Assembly: GCF_024505085.1 (NCBI RefSeq) | Contig: NZ_JANIBC010000009.1 | Location: 21,186-85,185, forward strand | DNA from: Parvularcula maris | GTDB taxonomy: Bacteria; Pseudomonadota; Alphaproteobacteria; Caulobacterales; Parvularculaceae | DNA: 64,000 bases | Direction: 5' to 3' | In this document: piece after piece, positions 1 to 9,029 of the stretch | Position numbering within the stretch: position 1 is the stretch's first letter | How the letters are laid out: every line of letters starts with the position of its first letter | Notes under the pieces: generated by a model | Database searches by the model: none | The model's input: only the letters and a program-made list of their open reading frames with translations | Told to the model about the DNA's origin: nothing | Program-made: the position numbers and the translations under genes

Positions 1-369
1 TGTGGCAATGAGACCGCCGCTAGACGGTTGGCGATCTTCGAAGGTCCTCCTTCTATTTAGTCCTTCCACAGATGGCTCTACCTAAGCATACTGGATAGGG
101 ACTGTTTGGAAGCCGTCCTCAAGTACCAGTACGCGCGCACCCACATGCTTTCTTCAGTGACCCTGACCGAGTTCAGTGCCGCCGCTCCACGCTTGCCAAC
201 CAGCGTGCCCGCAAACGCTCGGTGAGATCGTCCAATAACGAACAGTCGGCACCAAAAGGGGGTGCCCGCTAGAGAGACTTTGTCTCCCTGCACAAGATGT
301 CGGTCTGCTGACAGCGGAGATCGATCCCACTGATGCTTGCCGTTGTGCTAAGTGTTTGAGAGATAGGAG
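1..369. other. No gene recognised (left edge, low coding signal)
   Basis: Only short overlapping frames without recognisable motifs occur here. The stretch is visibly less GC-rich than the core part of the window and runs into a decayed peptidase gene, so it is probably degenerating sequence. Confidence 0.5.
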
Positions 370-1170
370 GATGAGCCCTTGGCTCGTGATCTCCAACGAG
401 GATATCTCAATGGAGCGGGCGACGGTGTACAGATCTCCATCCAGGGTCGTATTGATAGTGCGAAATACTTGCCGAGGATCGTTGCCGCCAATCCTACAGT
501 CTACCGACAAGGAGCGAAGTCTGCCTCCCCATTGCTCAAGATCCAAGTAGAAAGCTGTGCTTGATCTACCTGGTACTAAGAAGCCTGCTACCAAGGCGTA
601 AGTCCCCCGATCTACGGCATGTTCGGCGCCAACAACTCATGCAGCACAGCTAGCTCATAGGCCAAAGTCATCTGCCTCATTGCAGGTAGTGAGGTAGAGA
701 TCTGAAACCGTCTGCGGAGCTTCTACACCCATGAGACGGCCCTCTTTCCAGCGTAGCTTAGGTTTGGAAAACTACCAAAAGGAACCTTTCCTCAGTGGAG
801 TTCTTCATGAGGGTATAGCGGACTACATTGGCGCCCTGGTCACTGGCTATGTGCCGGACCCTGTTCGGGATGAGTGCGCAAGTATGAATGAAGTTTATCT
901 GTGGTCTGACTTCGAGAAGAACCGCGCTGTTCTTAATGCCGCCATCGCTCGGGACGAAAACTTCCAAAGCGACTACCCAAAATCGGCCACGGCGTTCGAC
1001 AGCTGGCCCGGCAACGCCGGAAACCCTCCAAGGGTTGGCACAGTGAGGCTGGCTGCTGAGTGGGACGCCAAGTCATCACACCCTACGTCATTCAGGCATT
1101 CGATAAATACGCCGCTATCGAAAAACTGCTGACCTTGAAACGATCCGACGAAATCTCTCGAGCTATGGCT
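370..1170 (+). pseudogene. Decayed DUF2268-like putative Zn-dependent peptidase
   Basis: Pieces of one protein can be followed through several frames in the right order. First comes a segment around 'RIDSAKYLPRIVAANPTVYR' (about 445-510). Next are 'PIYGMFGANN' (about 607-636) and 'LIAGSEVE' (about 677-700), which resemble the family's PVYFLxGxxNSGGT and LLIGxE strings. Then 'HETA' at 730-741, the first half of an HExxH site with its second His lost. Then 'LHEGIADYIGALVTGY' (about 806-853), and finally 'VGRQVITPYVIQAFDKYAAI' (about 1057-1120). At least two frameshifts (near 745 and 1025) and an in-frame TGA (1054-1056, where the family has Tyr-Trp) separate them. The family attribution rests on remembered motif order in DUF2268/GldB-like proteins. 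Exact start and end are uncertain and the product cannot be functional. Confidence 0.6.
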
Positions 1171-1694
1171 ACGCGCCCTACGTTAACTCGGACACGAACA
1201 ACCTCGAGCGCGGCTCCCGCTCTCGACGGGAGCAAAGGCGTATTTGCGGACATAATGCGAAGAACGAATTTCGGCCTTCTTCGTTGCCTTCTCGCCTATT
1301 TTGCGAACGCACCGGTAGAAGTCCTGTGGTGCGCTTCTGCCGTAGGAGGAACTGGAGAGTTCAATTATGATCAGCACAGGACAGAAGCTATACGAGCGAA
1401 CTCCATGGCAGGTTCGGATCGACTCCGGCAGATATGGTAGCGACTAAAAGGGACCGATTAGAGCGCCGGAGACTCAATCTCCCTTACACGTTTCGTAGCT
1501 GCGATCGTGGTAGTGAAGGACTACGCTTAGTGGTTCTGAATGCTAGAACCGCCATCGTTTCCTTTAACGGAGGATGGTGGGACGCATCTCAAGCTGCAGC
1601 GAGGATCGAAAAGGCTAGGCTTCGCTTTCCGCTCATAAAACGGGGAAGAACCGGAAGCCGACTGTACGGTCTGCAGAGGGTGCACCGATTAGAG
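1171..1694. other. No gene recognised
   Basis: Frames on both strands are short and show no family motif. The longest plus-strand frame (1434-1733) has an unconvincing composition and no Shine-Dalgarno sequence. This may be further pseudogene debris. It ends at the promoter-like site upstream of the receiver gene. Confidence 0.4.
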
Positions 1695-1719
1695 GGAACG
1701 CGCGCTGTCTCCGCGTGTT
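1695..1719 (+). promoter_or_regulatory. Candidate sigma-EcfG (general stress response) promoter
   Basis: GGAAC at 1695-1699 is followed after 16 bases by TGTT at 1716-1719. The alphaproteobacterial EcfG consensus is GGAAC-N16/17-CGTT, so only the first base of the -10 differs. It lies 56 bases upstream of the receiver gene start at 1776, on the same strand. This is a match by eye, not a statistical test. Confidence 0.5.
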
Positions 1720-1775
1720 TACCATATGGTTAGGCAGCAGACTTGGTCATTACCCAAAGGCCGTGAGGATAAGCA

Positions 1776-2162
1776 ATGCAGGCGCAACTCGAACCGCGCT
1801 ACGTTCTGATCGTGGAAGATGATACGTTTCAAGGTCTTGACCTTGTCGCCACTGTCGAGAAGGCAGGGTATGATGCGTTGGGGCCGTTCGCGGACTGCCA
1901 GTCCGTGTTGGAACTGCTCGAGGATTTCATTCCGGACGCTGCGCTTCTGGATATCCGCCTCGAAGGCAAGGAAACCACGAAGCAGGTTGCCGACATCCTG
2001 ACCGATTTCGGCGTGCCCTTCGCCTTCGTCACTGCTTTTCCAGGTGATGTCGCCAGGCGGATGCCCGAGCATCGCAACGCACCGGTCTTCTCGAAACCAT
2101 GTAGACCCGTGGATGTCGCCGCACTTGCCGACCGCCTGGTGAAAGCCTCTCCGGTTCCCTGA
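1776..2162 (+). CDS. Single-domain response regulator (receiver)
   Basis: This 128-residue protein is a bare receiver domain. Acidic residues E14-D15-D16 follow the first beta strand, D59 in 'LLDIRL' is the expected phosphoacceptor, T86 in 'FVTAF' is the switch Thr, and K107 in 'FSKP' is the conserved Lys. There is no output domain, so it should act by phosphotransfer or protein binding. The beta4 region 'PFAFVTAF' resembles the FATGUY class of alphaproteobacterial receivers, which work with HWE/HisKA_2 kinases. It is a paralogue of the receiver encoded convergently at 2202-2573. A good EcfG-like promoter lies upstream, suggesting stress induction. Its partner is inferred to be the large HWE kinase next door. 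Confidence 0.9.
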   Translation: MQAQLEPRYVLIVEDDTFQGLDLVATVEKAGYDALGPFADCQSVLELLEDFIPDAALLDIRLEGKETTKQVADILTDFGVPFAFVTAFPGDVARRMPEHRNAPVFSKPCRPVDVAALADRLVKASPVP

Positions 2163-2201
2163 GCGAACCCAGTACCTGTTCAGTCGGCGCCCGTAGCAGA
2201 G

Positions 2202-2573
2202 CTACGAATGCCGAACGCTGAGCGCTCGCACCATGGCGACGACCTCTTCAGGCCGACATGGTTTGCTGAGCTTCGGTACGTCGTTGAACTGCTGGTCGAT
2301 ATGGCCTTTCGAAGCCGCGTAACCCGTCAGGAAACCGAAGGGGATGTTGCTGGCAGCCAGCCGAGCGGCAAGCTCGAAGCTGTTGCTGCCGTCACCTAGA
2401 TTGACATCGAGGAGAGCGCAGACCGGTGCCGACTGCTCGAGCCACTTATTCGCCTCAGCCGAAGTCTCGAACGGCCCGGCTACATCGTAGTCTGCTTTTT
2501 GTAGCGAACGGGCCAGGTCCAGTCCGATGAGCGCTTCGTCCTCCACAATCATGACCGTGTGATTGTGGTCCAT
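2202..2573 (-). CDS. Single-domain response regulator downstream of HWE kinase
   Basis: A 123-residue receiver: 'VEDE' acidic pocket at residues 10-13, D56 in 'LLDVNL' as phosphoacceptor, T83 in 'FLTGY', and K104 in 'LSKP'. 'IPFGFLTGY' fits the FATGUY-type signature known from receivers paired with HWE/HisKA_2 kinases. It starts two bases after the stop codon of the giant kinase (2576), so the two are co-transcribed and very probably a cognate pair. There is no DNA-binding output. It ends 39 bases from the convergent receiver gene and shares the same fold and motif order, pointing to a local duplication. Confidence 0.92.
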   Translation of the reverse strand: MDHNHTVMIVEDEALIGLDLARSLQKADYDVAGPFETSAEANKWLEQSAPVCALLDVNLGDGSNSFELAARLAASNIPFGFLTGYAASKGHIDQQFNDVPKLSKPCRPEEVVAMVRALSVRHS

Positions 2574-2575
2574 TT

Positions 2576-5500
2576 CTAGGCACCCCCGTCAGGCAGTCCG
2601 ATACAGCATCGCACGCCGTCTTCTTCGTAGTGTAGTTGGACCTCACCTTTCAAGTCACGAGCTAGTACCTGCTCGATGAGAAATGATCCAAAACCGGAAC
2701 GGTTATGCGGGGGCGATACTTCCGGACCCCCCTTTTCCTTCCAGACAATACTGCGTGGGTAATCCGTCCATTCGGCACCGCCTTCGCTGACGGTGACGGT
2801 GACCTCTCCCTCGGGTGTCGAGAGCGCGCCGTACTTGGCTGCGTTGGTGACCAGCTCGTGGAAGGCCATACCGAGGCTCAGTACCTCCTTCGGATCGAGC
2901 CTTATGTCGTCGCCCTTCACGCGGACCCTGCTGATTTCCGCTGACTGGTACGGAGAGGCTTCCAAGGACAGCACCTCATGAAGGCTCGCGCCTCCCCACC
3001 CTTCCGCAGTGAGAAGATCATGGGTCCGGGAGATGGCTTCCAGGCGCGCGGTCAGTCGGTCTTCGTAAGCCGATACGGAGGTCGCGTTGTCGGCTAGGAA
3101 CCTGGAGATGGCAGCGACAGTGGCAAGGGTGTTTTTCACCCGGTGCTGCAGCTCGCCGAGCAGCATGGTCAAGCGAACCTCCGCCGCGCGGCGTTCGGTG
3201 ATGTCGTAGCCCGATGCGATCAGCTCGATCACCTCGCCCTCGCCGTCCATCACCGGCGCCACTTGGAAATCGATGGTGATCAGAGCGCCGCCTGCAACGC
3301 GGACCTCGACATCATAGCGGACCTGCTCGCCTGACGCTGCGCGCTCGATGGCGCCGCGCACCTGAGCGGCAACCTCCTCGCTATGGCTCCACCAGTAGGT
3401 GTCCCAGAACTTCTTGCCGATCACCTCCTCGGCTTTCAGCTCGGCCCGCTCCATGGCGGGCTGGTTTGCCTCCCCCAAGGTTCCGTCGGGCTCGAGAACG
3501 GCGGCAAAGGCCACCATGTTGTCGAGAATGCGCCGCAGGCGGCTCTCACTTGCGGCGAGTTTGCGGACCAGAGCGCGCTCCTCGGTGATCTCGCGCACAC
3601 AGGAGCCAATAGCGAAGACCTCCCCTTCCCCGCTCCTCACGGGGTAGTAGTCCACGATCCAAACGCGCTCACGGTCAGGCTCGGCGGGGGTGTAGCCAGT
3701 GACCTCCGTACCGATAACGGCCTTTCCCGTATCGAACACCTGCCGCTGTAGGCCTGCGATCTTCGGGTCGATGTCAGGCACCATCTCCGCCTGCAGACGA
3801 CCGATATGGGCCTCTGCCGGATGCCCGTTGATCTCCGCAAGCCGATCGTTGATGCGCAGATAGCGCAGGTTTCGATCGAGCAGGTTCAAGCCCACCGGCG
3901 TCGTATCGTAGAGCGTTTCCAGCTCGACATACTGCCGCTCCATCTCCTTCGCGTTGCGGGCGAGGAGTTCTTCGGTCCGCTTGCGCTCGCTGATATCGAA
4001 GAAGGTGAGCACGAAGCCGTCGAGGCGGTCATCCGTGGTCCGGTAGGGACGCATGCGGAGAAGATAGGTCTCGCCGGTCTTCTCGGTGACGAGTTCCCGC
4101 TCGATGGTCTGAAGATCGGCTTTGACCGAACGCGCATCCTCCTCCAGCTCGGGATAGGAGACGCGGGACGCAAAATCGCTGATGGGCCGGCCTGCATCGT
4201 TCTCACGGACACCGAAGAGGCGCGTCGTCGCCGGCGTGAAGCTGCGGATATGAAGGCCGGGATCGAGGAAGAGGACGGCGATATCCGTGCTCTCGAAGAG
4301 GTTCTTCAGGTCGGAGTTAGCGCGCGCCAGCCGCTGGTTGTTCTCGGTCAGCTCCGCGTTGACGGTCTCGAGCTCCTCGTTGATCGACTGCAGCTCTTCG
4401 CGGCTCGTCTCCAGCTCCTCGTTGGAGGACTGAAGCTCCTCGTTCATCGACAGGAGCTCTTCGTTGGAGCTGCGCAGTTCCTGCCCTGACGATTCGTACT
4501 CCGCCGTCGCCGCCGAGAGCTGGCGCCGAAGAGCTGCGTTCTCTCTCGTCAGAAGGTCCCGCTCTTCGAGGTCTCGGTCGGCGATATGCTCGCCTAGGGT
4601 GGAGCCGCGGCTCAGCCTCGCTTCGCTCAGCACCAGGAGGAACTGGTTATCCTCGAAGGCGGGGGCCGCGGTCACGTCGAACAGGCGCCGCTCCCCCGGC
4701 GTGCCGACCAGCACGTCGAATACCGTGTGCGTCTCACCTTTCCCCTTGGCTTCCGAGAGCGCCGCACGGACGGGCATTCTAAGATCGGGAACCAGGAAGC
4801 TGTCGATGGAGGTGGCCGGGGCGCCCCTGCTCGGTCTCACAAAAGCCGTCATCGCCTCGGACAGGTAGACGACCTCTCCCGCCGCACCGATCAGGGCGAA
4901 GGGCTGCGCGAAGCGCTGCAGGTAGAGCTGCTCGACCTTGGTCTCGCGAGTGGCTTCATGGACCGGCAGGCTGGCCCAGTTGACCGGCGCGCCCCCATCG
5001 CCCGTTCGAGGCCGGGGCGCATGGTCCGCGAGGGCCGAGTACCGGGTCTCGGCATCTGCCCGCCTACGGAACAATCTGGATTTCTTGTCGACGGTTTCGA
5101 AGAGGTCGTCATCGCCTGCAAGCCCTTCCGACGGGCCGAGAAGAAGGTGGCCTTTCCCGCGAATGGCAAAGTGAAGCCTGGGGATGACCCTCTGCTGCAA
5201 TGGCAGCGACAGGTAGATCAGAAGGTTGCGGCACGAAACGAAATCGATCCGGGAGAAAGGCGGGTCCTGCGCCAGATTATGCGGTGAGAAGACGCAGATT
5301 TCACGCAGGCGGGGGTTTATCCTGTAGCCGCTATGATCGGCGGCGAGAAACTGCTCAAGAAGCCGTTTAGGCACATTCTGCACCGCCGCGTCCGTGTACC
5401 GCCCTGATCGTGCATGCGCCAAGCTGCCCAGATCGATATCCGTACCGAAAATCTGGAGCGGCGCCGGGTTGTCATGCCGTTCCACCGCCTCGACCAGCAG

Positions 5501-6487
5501 CATGGCGAGAGAGTAGACCTCTTCCCCGGTCGAACAGCCGGGCACCCATATGCGCACCGGCTCTCCCTTGCGGGCGGCAAGGGGCTCGATGACCCGCTCC
5601 CGCACGAGGTCGAACACCTCCTCGTCCCGGAAAAACTTCGTCACCCCGATCAGGAAGTCCTGGAGGAGACGTCCGGCTTCGTGATCGTCGTCCTTCAGCC
5701 TGTCGAGATAGGCGTCCACCGTCCGTGTGTGCTGAAGGCCCATGCGCCGAGCGATGCGGCGGATGAGCGTGGCGGGCTTGTAGGCGGAGAAATCGTGACC
5801 GGTACGGCTGACGATCTCCGTGATCTCGGATAGCCGGTCCTCGATCTGCTCATGCAGGTCATTGCGTGAGGCCTGGCTGGACATGGCGCGAAAATGGGAG
5901 GCGAGATCGGCTAGCCTCAGCGGAACATCGCGGGCGGGCTGAACGAAGTCGACCAGGCCCGTGGCGACGGCGGCATTGGGCATACCTGGGAAGCGCGCGT
6001 TCTCGCTGGACTGCGCGATGCCGATCCCGCCCGCTTCCTTCACCGCCCTCAGACCCGCCGTGCCGTCCGTCCCCGTGCCGGACAACACCACGCAGATACC
6101 CGTGCGCCCCCGGACCCGCGCCAAGCTCGAGAAGAAGCGGTCGATCGGCGCGTGGGGCCTCTCCTTCGGGTCACGAGGGACGAGGCGGAAAGACTCGCTG
6201 TTCAACTCGACGTCAGAAGTCGACGGCGCGATGTGGATGGCGTCCGGAACGATCTTCGCTCCGTCTTCGATCATCCGCACGGGAAGGCGTGTCTTCTCGG
6301 CTAGAAGCTGATGCAGGATCGAGGGTTTGTCCGGCGAGAGATGCTGCACCACCACATAGGCGAGGCCAGCGTCAGGCGGCAGACCGGCTACGATCTCCTG
6401 AAGCGGCTCGAGCCCCCCGGCGGAGGCACCGATACCGACGAGCCCGACCAGTGAGGAGCTTCCTTTGCCTTCGCCCTCTAGCACCAT
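2576..6487 (-). CDS. CheB-CheR-PAS-HWE hybrid histidine kinase
   Basis: A 1303-residue cytoplasmic multidomain sensor with no membrane segment. Residues about 10-200 are a CheB methylesterase-like domain ('GIGASAGG' with S22, 'VQHLS', 'GTGTDGT'). About 215-480 is a CheR methyltransferase-like domain ('FFRDEEVF', 'VPGCSTGEEVYSLAML'). About 640-720 is a Glu/Asn-rich coiled coil ('NEELQSSNEELE' repeats), followed by three PAS-like domains (about 720-1090). The C-terminal HWE kinase has phospho-acceptor H1115 in 'ELQHRVKN', N-box 'HELVTNAAKYGAL' around 1210 and the W-x-E of the HWE class at 1249-1251. The whole kinase module looks intact. CheB-CheR-PAS-kinase fusions are known, and their methylation substrate is generally not established. 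It is translated immediately upstream of a receiver. The divergent LOV gene suggests shared regulation from the 165-base gap. Confidence 0.9.
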   Translation of the reverse strand: MVLEGEGKGSSSLVGLVGIGASAGGLEPLQEIVAGLPPDAGLAYVVVQHLSPDKPSILHQLLAEKTRLPVRMIEDGAKIVPDAIHIAPSTSDVELNSESFRLVPRDPKERPHAPIDRFFSSLARVRGRTGICVVLSGTGTDGTAGLRAVKEAGGIGIAQSSENARFPGMPNAAVATGLVDFVQPARDVPLRLADLASHFRAMSSQASRNDLHEQIEDRLSEITEIVSRTGHDFSAYKPATLIRRIARRMGLQHTRTVDAYLDRLKDDDHEAGRLLQDFLIGVTKFFRDEEVFDLVRERVIEPLAARKGEPVRIWVPGCSTGEEVYSLAMLLVEAVERHDNPAPLQIFGTDIDLGSLAHARSGRYTDAAVQNVPKRLLEQFLAADHSGYRINPRLREICVFSPHNLAQDPPFSRIDFVSCRNLLIYLSLPLQQRVIPRLHFAIRGKGHLLLGPSEGLAGDDDLFETVDKKSRLFRRRADAETRYSALADHAPRPRTGDGGAPVNWASLPVHEATRETKVEQLYLQRFAQPFALIGAAGEVVYLSEAMTAFVRPSRGAPATSIDSFLVPDLRMPVRAALSEAKGKGETHTVFDVLVGTPGERRLFDVTAAPAFEDNQFLLVLSEARLSRGSTLGEHIADRDLEERDLLTRENAALRRQLSAATAEYESSGQELRSSNEELLSMNEELQSSNEELETSREELQSINEELETVNAELTENNQRLARANSDLKNLFESTDIAVLFLDPGLHIRSFTPATTRLFGVRENDAGRPISDFASRVSYPELEEDARSVKADLQTIERELVTEKTGETYLLRMRPYRTTDDRLDGFVLTFFDISERKRTEELLARNAKEMERQYVELETLYDTTPVGLNLLDRNLRYLRINDRLAEINGHPAEAHIGRLQAEMVPDIDPKIAGLQRQVFDTGKAVIGTEVTGYTPAEPDRERVWIVDYYPVRSGEGEVFAIGSCVREITEERALVRKLAASESRLRRILDNMVAFAAVLEPDGTLGEANQPAMERAELKAEEVIGKKFWDTYWWSHSEEVAAQVRGAIERAASGEQVRYDVEVRVAGGALITIDFQVAPVMDGEGEVIELIASGYDITERRAAEVRLTMLLGELQHRVKNTLATVAAISRFLADNATSVSAYEDRLTARLEAISRTHDLLTAEGWGGASLHEVLSLEASPYQSAEISRVRVKGDDIRLDPKEVLSLGMAFHELVTNAAKYGALSTPEGEVTVTVSEGGAEWTDYPRSIVWKEKGGPEVSPPHNRSGFGSFLIEQVLARDLKGEVQLHYEEDGVRCCIGLPDGGA

Positions 6488-6652
6488 GCTCAGAATGACC
6501 TACCCGTTGTTTTGGAACGGCAGAATGCGGAACCTCGATCTCATGTGCCTCTAGCCATACAGAGGGCAAACGGACAGTCTTGGTTCCCGTATTCGGTGTT
6601 TCGTGCAAGGCAGGGCCTCGCGAGCAGTATGTGATAGAGGGTAGCAACAACC

Positions 6653-7633
6653 ATGAGCGATCGGGATCGGCAGTCTTCCATCCCCCGCAGCCTGCTGCGC
6701 CGGGGGCTGAACGAGGTTCCCCTGTCCTTGGTGATCACCGATCCGCGGCAGGACGACAACCCGATCGTCTATGTGAACCGCGCCTTCACCGAGCTGACCG
6801 GCTATGAGGCGTCTGCGATCATCGGTCGCAACTGCCGCTTCCTCCAGGGCGAGGATACCGAGCCGAGCATGGTGCAGGAGCTTCGCGAGAGTATCGACGC
6901 GGAGCGCCAAGTCACCGTCGACCTCACCAACTACCGCGCTGATGGCGAAGCGTTCTGCAACCGGTTGATGATCACGCCGCTCAAGGACGAGAACGGCACC
7001 GTGACCCATTTCCTAGGGGTTCAGACGCTGTGGGAGAAGCAAAGCGCCGAGCGCGCCACCCTGCAGCGGATCGACGACGCCCTCAGGCAGATGCAGCACG
7101 ATGTGGGAAACCACCTGTCGACCATCGTCGCGATCACGCGTCTCGAAGCCTATCAGGGTGCCGAGAGTGATCAAAAAGCCGACCTCATCGCCGACCGTAT
7201 GGAAGCCATCAGCCTGGTCTATGAGATGAGGTCGGCCGCGATTGGGCAGCTCGAAGAGATTCCGCTGAGCGCCTACCTGACCCAGTTGATCGCCTCCCGC
7301 GTTCGCGAGGAACCCAGCGAGGATGTCGAGCTCCGTATCGACACGGGAGATGTGTGCTACGACCCCACCACGGTCGGCCGTATAGGCTTGGCCGTGGGCG
7401 AGATGCTCCGTGTGGCCAGCGAAGGTAAGCGGACGATCGGCGCCTGGGTGGACGGAAGCACCGTCCGTATCGAGATCAGCGACAGCGGAGAGATCAGCGA
7501 TTGGCCGGAGGACAAGTCCTTGTCGGGACGGATCGCTGCGGATCTCGCGCGCCGGATCGGCGGAGAAGTCTCTCAGAACGCATCTCAAGAAGGCAGGGTC
7601 CTGTCGCTCAACCTGCCCGTCACTCTGGCGTAA
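6653..7633 (+). CDS. LOV-domain photosensor with degenerate HisKA_2/HWE-like kinase domain
   Basis: A 326-residue soluble protein. Residues about 20-125 are a LOV domain: 'GRNCRFLQG' carries the photoactive C61, and the other flavin contacts N93, N103 and Q124 are in place, so blue-light adduct chemistry is expected. The following helices contain H149 in 'QMQHDVGN', aligned with the usual 'xxHRVKN' phospho-acceptor segment. The ATP-binding domain (about 200-326) is eroded: where family members have H-E-L-x-x-N-A, this one reads 'GLAVGEMLRVAS' (245-256) with no N-box Asn, and the D-box reads 'DSGE'. It may therefore be a light-gated phosphotransfer or docking protein instead of an autokinase. 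It is divergent from the CheB-CheR-HWE kinase. LOV-HWE kinases such as Caulobacter LovK are the known relatives. Confidence 0.85.
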   Translation: MSDRDRQSSIPRSLLRRGLNEVPLSLVITDPRQDDNPIVYVNRAFTELTGYEASAIIGRNCRFLQGEDTEPSMVQELRESIDAERQVTVDLTNYRADGEAFCNRLMITPLKDENGTVTHFLGVQTLWEKQSAERATLQRIDDALRQMQHDVGNHLSTIVAITRLEAYQGAESDQKADLIADRMEAISLVYEMRSAAIGQLEEIPLSAYLTQLIASRVREEPSEDVELRIDTGDVCYDPTTVGRIGLAVGEMLRVASEGKRTIGAWVDGSTVRIEISDSGEISDWPEDKSLSGRIAADLARRIGGEVSQNASQEGRVLSLNLPVTLA

Positions 7634-7782
7634 CTGCGGCTTGGCTCTCTTGCTACGCATAGGCTGAAGTCGAAACGCTCACGGTTCCTCCCTAGCGATG
7701 TTCCAGATGCCGGCGGAGCAGATCACAGAGCAGCGCCTCGGTCGCCCGTCCACGAACCGGGAGGCCCGCGAACTGTTCACCA

Positions 7783-8778
7783 GTGATGAAGACATCCCAT
7801 GACCGCATCGACACCGTCGTGATCGGCGGGTCCGCGGGCGGGTTCAGCACGCTCAAGACGCTGCTCGCCGAGCTGCCGCCCTCGCTTCCAGCCGTGGTCC
7901 TCGTGACGCTGCACCGCGGGCCGACGGAGGTTGCGACCCTCGCGACCCTCCTCGCCCGCTATTCCAGCCTTCCCACGATCGACCCGGAAGAAGGCGAGAC
8001 GCTGCGCGAGGGAACGGTGATTTTCGCTCCGCTGGACCGGCATATGCTGATCGGCGATGGGCACGTCCATCTCAGGCGCGGACCGGCAGAGAACGGCTTC
8101 AGGCCGGCTATCGATCCCCTGTTTCGCTCTGCCGCCGTCTATCGGCCCACCCGCACCGTCGGGGTGGTTCTGTCCGGGCGCCTCGATGACGGCGCGTCGG
8201 GTCTGAGGGCGATCTGGCGAGTGGGCGGACGCGCTTTGGTGCAGGACCCCACGGACGCTCTCGCCGGAGAGATGCCGAGCGCCGCGCGAAGGGCTGTCCC
8301 GGACGCCCAGGTCGGAACGGCCTCCGAGCTGGCAGCGATGATCGCCGCCATGGTCGGCGAGAAGGCAGACCGCCCGGCGGCTGCACCGCAAGACATCCGC
8401 ACAGAACTCACCATTTCGGCACTGGAGGCATCGACCATGGAAATGACCGAAAGTCTCGGAGAGCTGTCACCTTACAACTGTCCCGACTGCAACGGGGTCC
8501 TCTGGGAGATCAAGGACGGCGAGCTGGTGCGCTACCGCTGCCATACGGGTCACGCCTACTCAGAAGACACCCTCGTCGAAAGCCAACTGGAAGCGCTGGA
8601 GCGGAGCTTGGAAGACAGCCTTAGGGCCCAACGAGGCCACGCCTCGTTACTGCGTAGAATGGCAGAGCGATCCCCATCAACCAAGAACCGGGAACGTCTC
8701 TTAGCGAGAGCGGAAGGCTACGAAGAGGACAGCCGCCTGGTGGAACAAGCCCTCCGCAGAAGGGCGGCACGGCAGTAG
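7783..8778 (+). CDS. CheB-type methylesterase with C-terminal zinc ribbon
   Basis: Residues about 10-195 form a CheB catalytic domain without the usual N-terminal receiver: 'GGSAGG' (nucleophile Ser), 'VTLHRG' (His) and 'SGRLDDGASG' (Asp) supply the triad. After a linker comes a four-ligand zinc-ribbon-like unit, 'CPDCNGVLWEI' and then 'YRCHTGHAYS' (about 226-262), followed by a charged helical tail. Proteins with this architecture are annotated as chemotaxis protein CheB, but no receptor, CheA or CheW gene is in the window, so a chemotaxis role is not supported here. It lies 150 bases downstream of the LOV gene on the same strand, so it probably belongs to the same signalling locus. Two adjacent ATG codons (7783, 7786) make the exact start ambiguous. 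Confidence 0.85.
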   Translation: MMKTSHDRIDTVVIGGSAGGFSTLKTLLAELPPSLPAVVLVTLHRGPTEVATLATLLARYSSLPTIDPEEGETLREGTVIFAPLDRHMLIGDGHVHLRRGPAENGFRPAIDPLFRSAAVYRPTRTVGVVLSGRLDDGASGLRAIWRVGGRALVQDPTDALAGEMPSAARRAVPDAQVGTASELAAMIAAMVGEKADRPAAAPQDIRTELTISALEASTMEMTESLGELSPYNCPDCNGVLWEIKDGELVRYRCHTGHAYSEDTLVESQLEALERSLEDSLRAQRGHASLLRRMAERSPSTKNRERLLARAEGYEEDSRLVEQALRRRAARQ

Positions 8779-9029
8779 CAGGTCGATCGTAGGGGTTTCA
8801 TTTAACCTATCTGATGAGCGTAAGCTTGGCGCGGAGGCCTGTTTACGGACATACTGAAACGCCAAACTACTCCGTTCGTCCGCCCACGGCGCAACCACAC
8901 TGACCTTAATTTTTGTTGGCGACGCACGCTCCGTAAGACGCGCCGCTGAATATGACTGCTGCCGAACCTGCGTTTGTCCCCTTAGGCACCGATGCGAATA
9001 CGTTTGCGTGCTTGAACGTGGGCGAGCTG

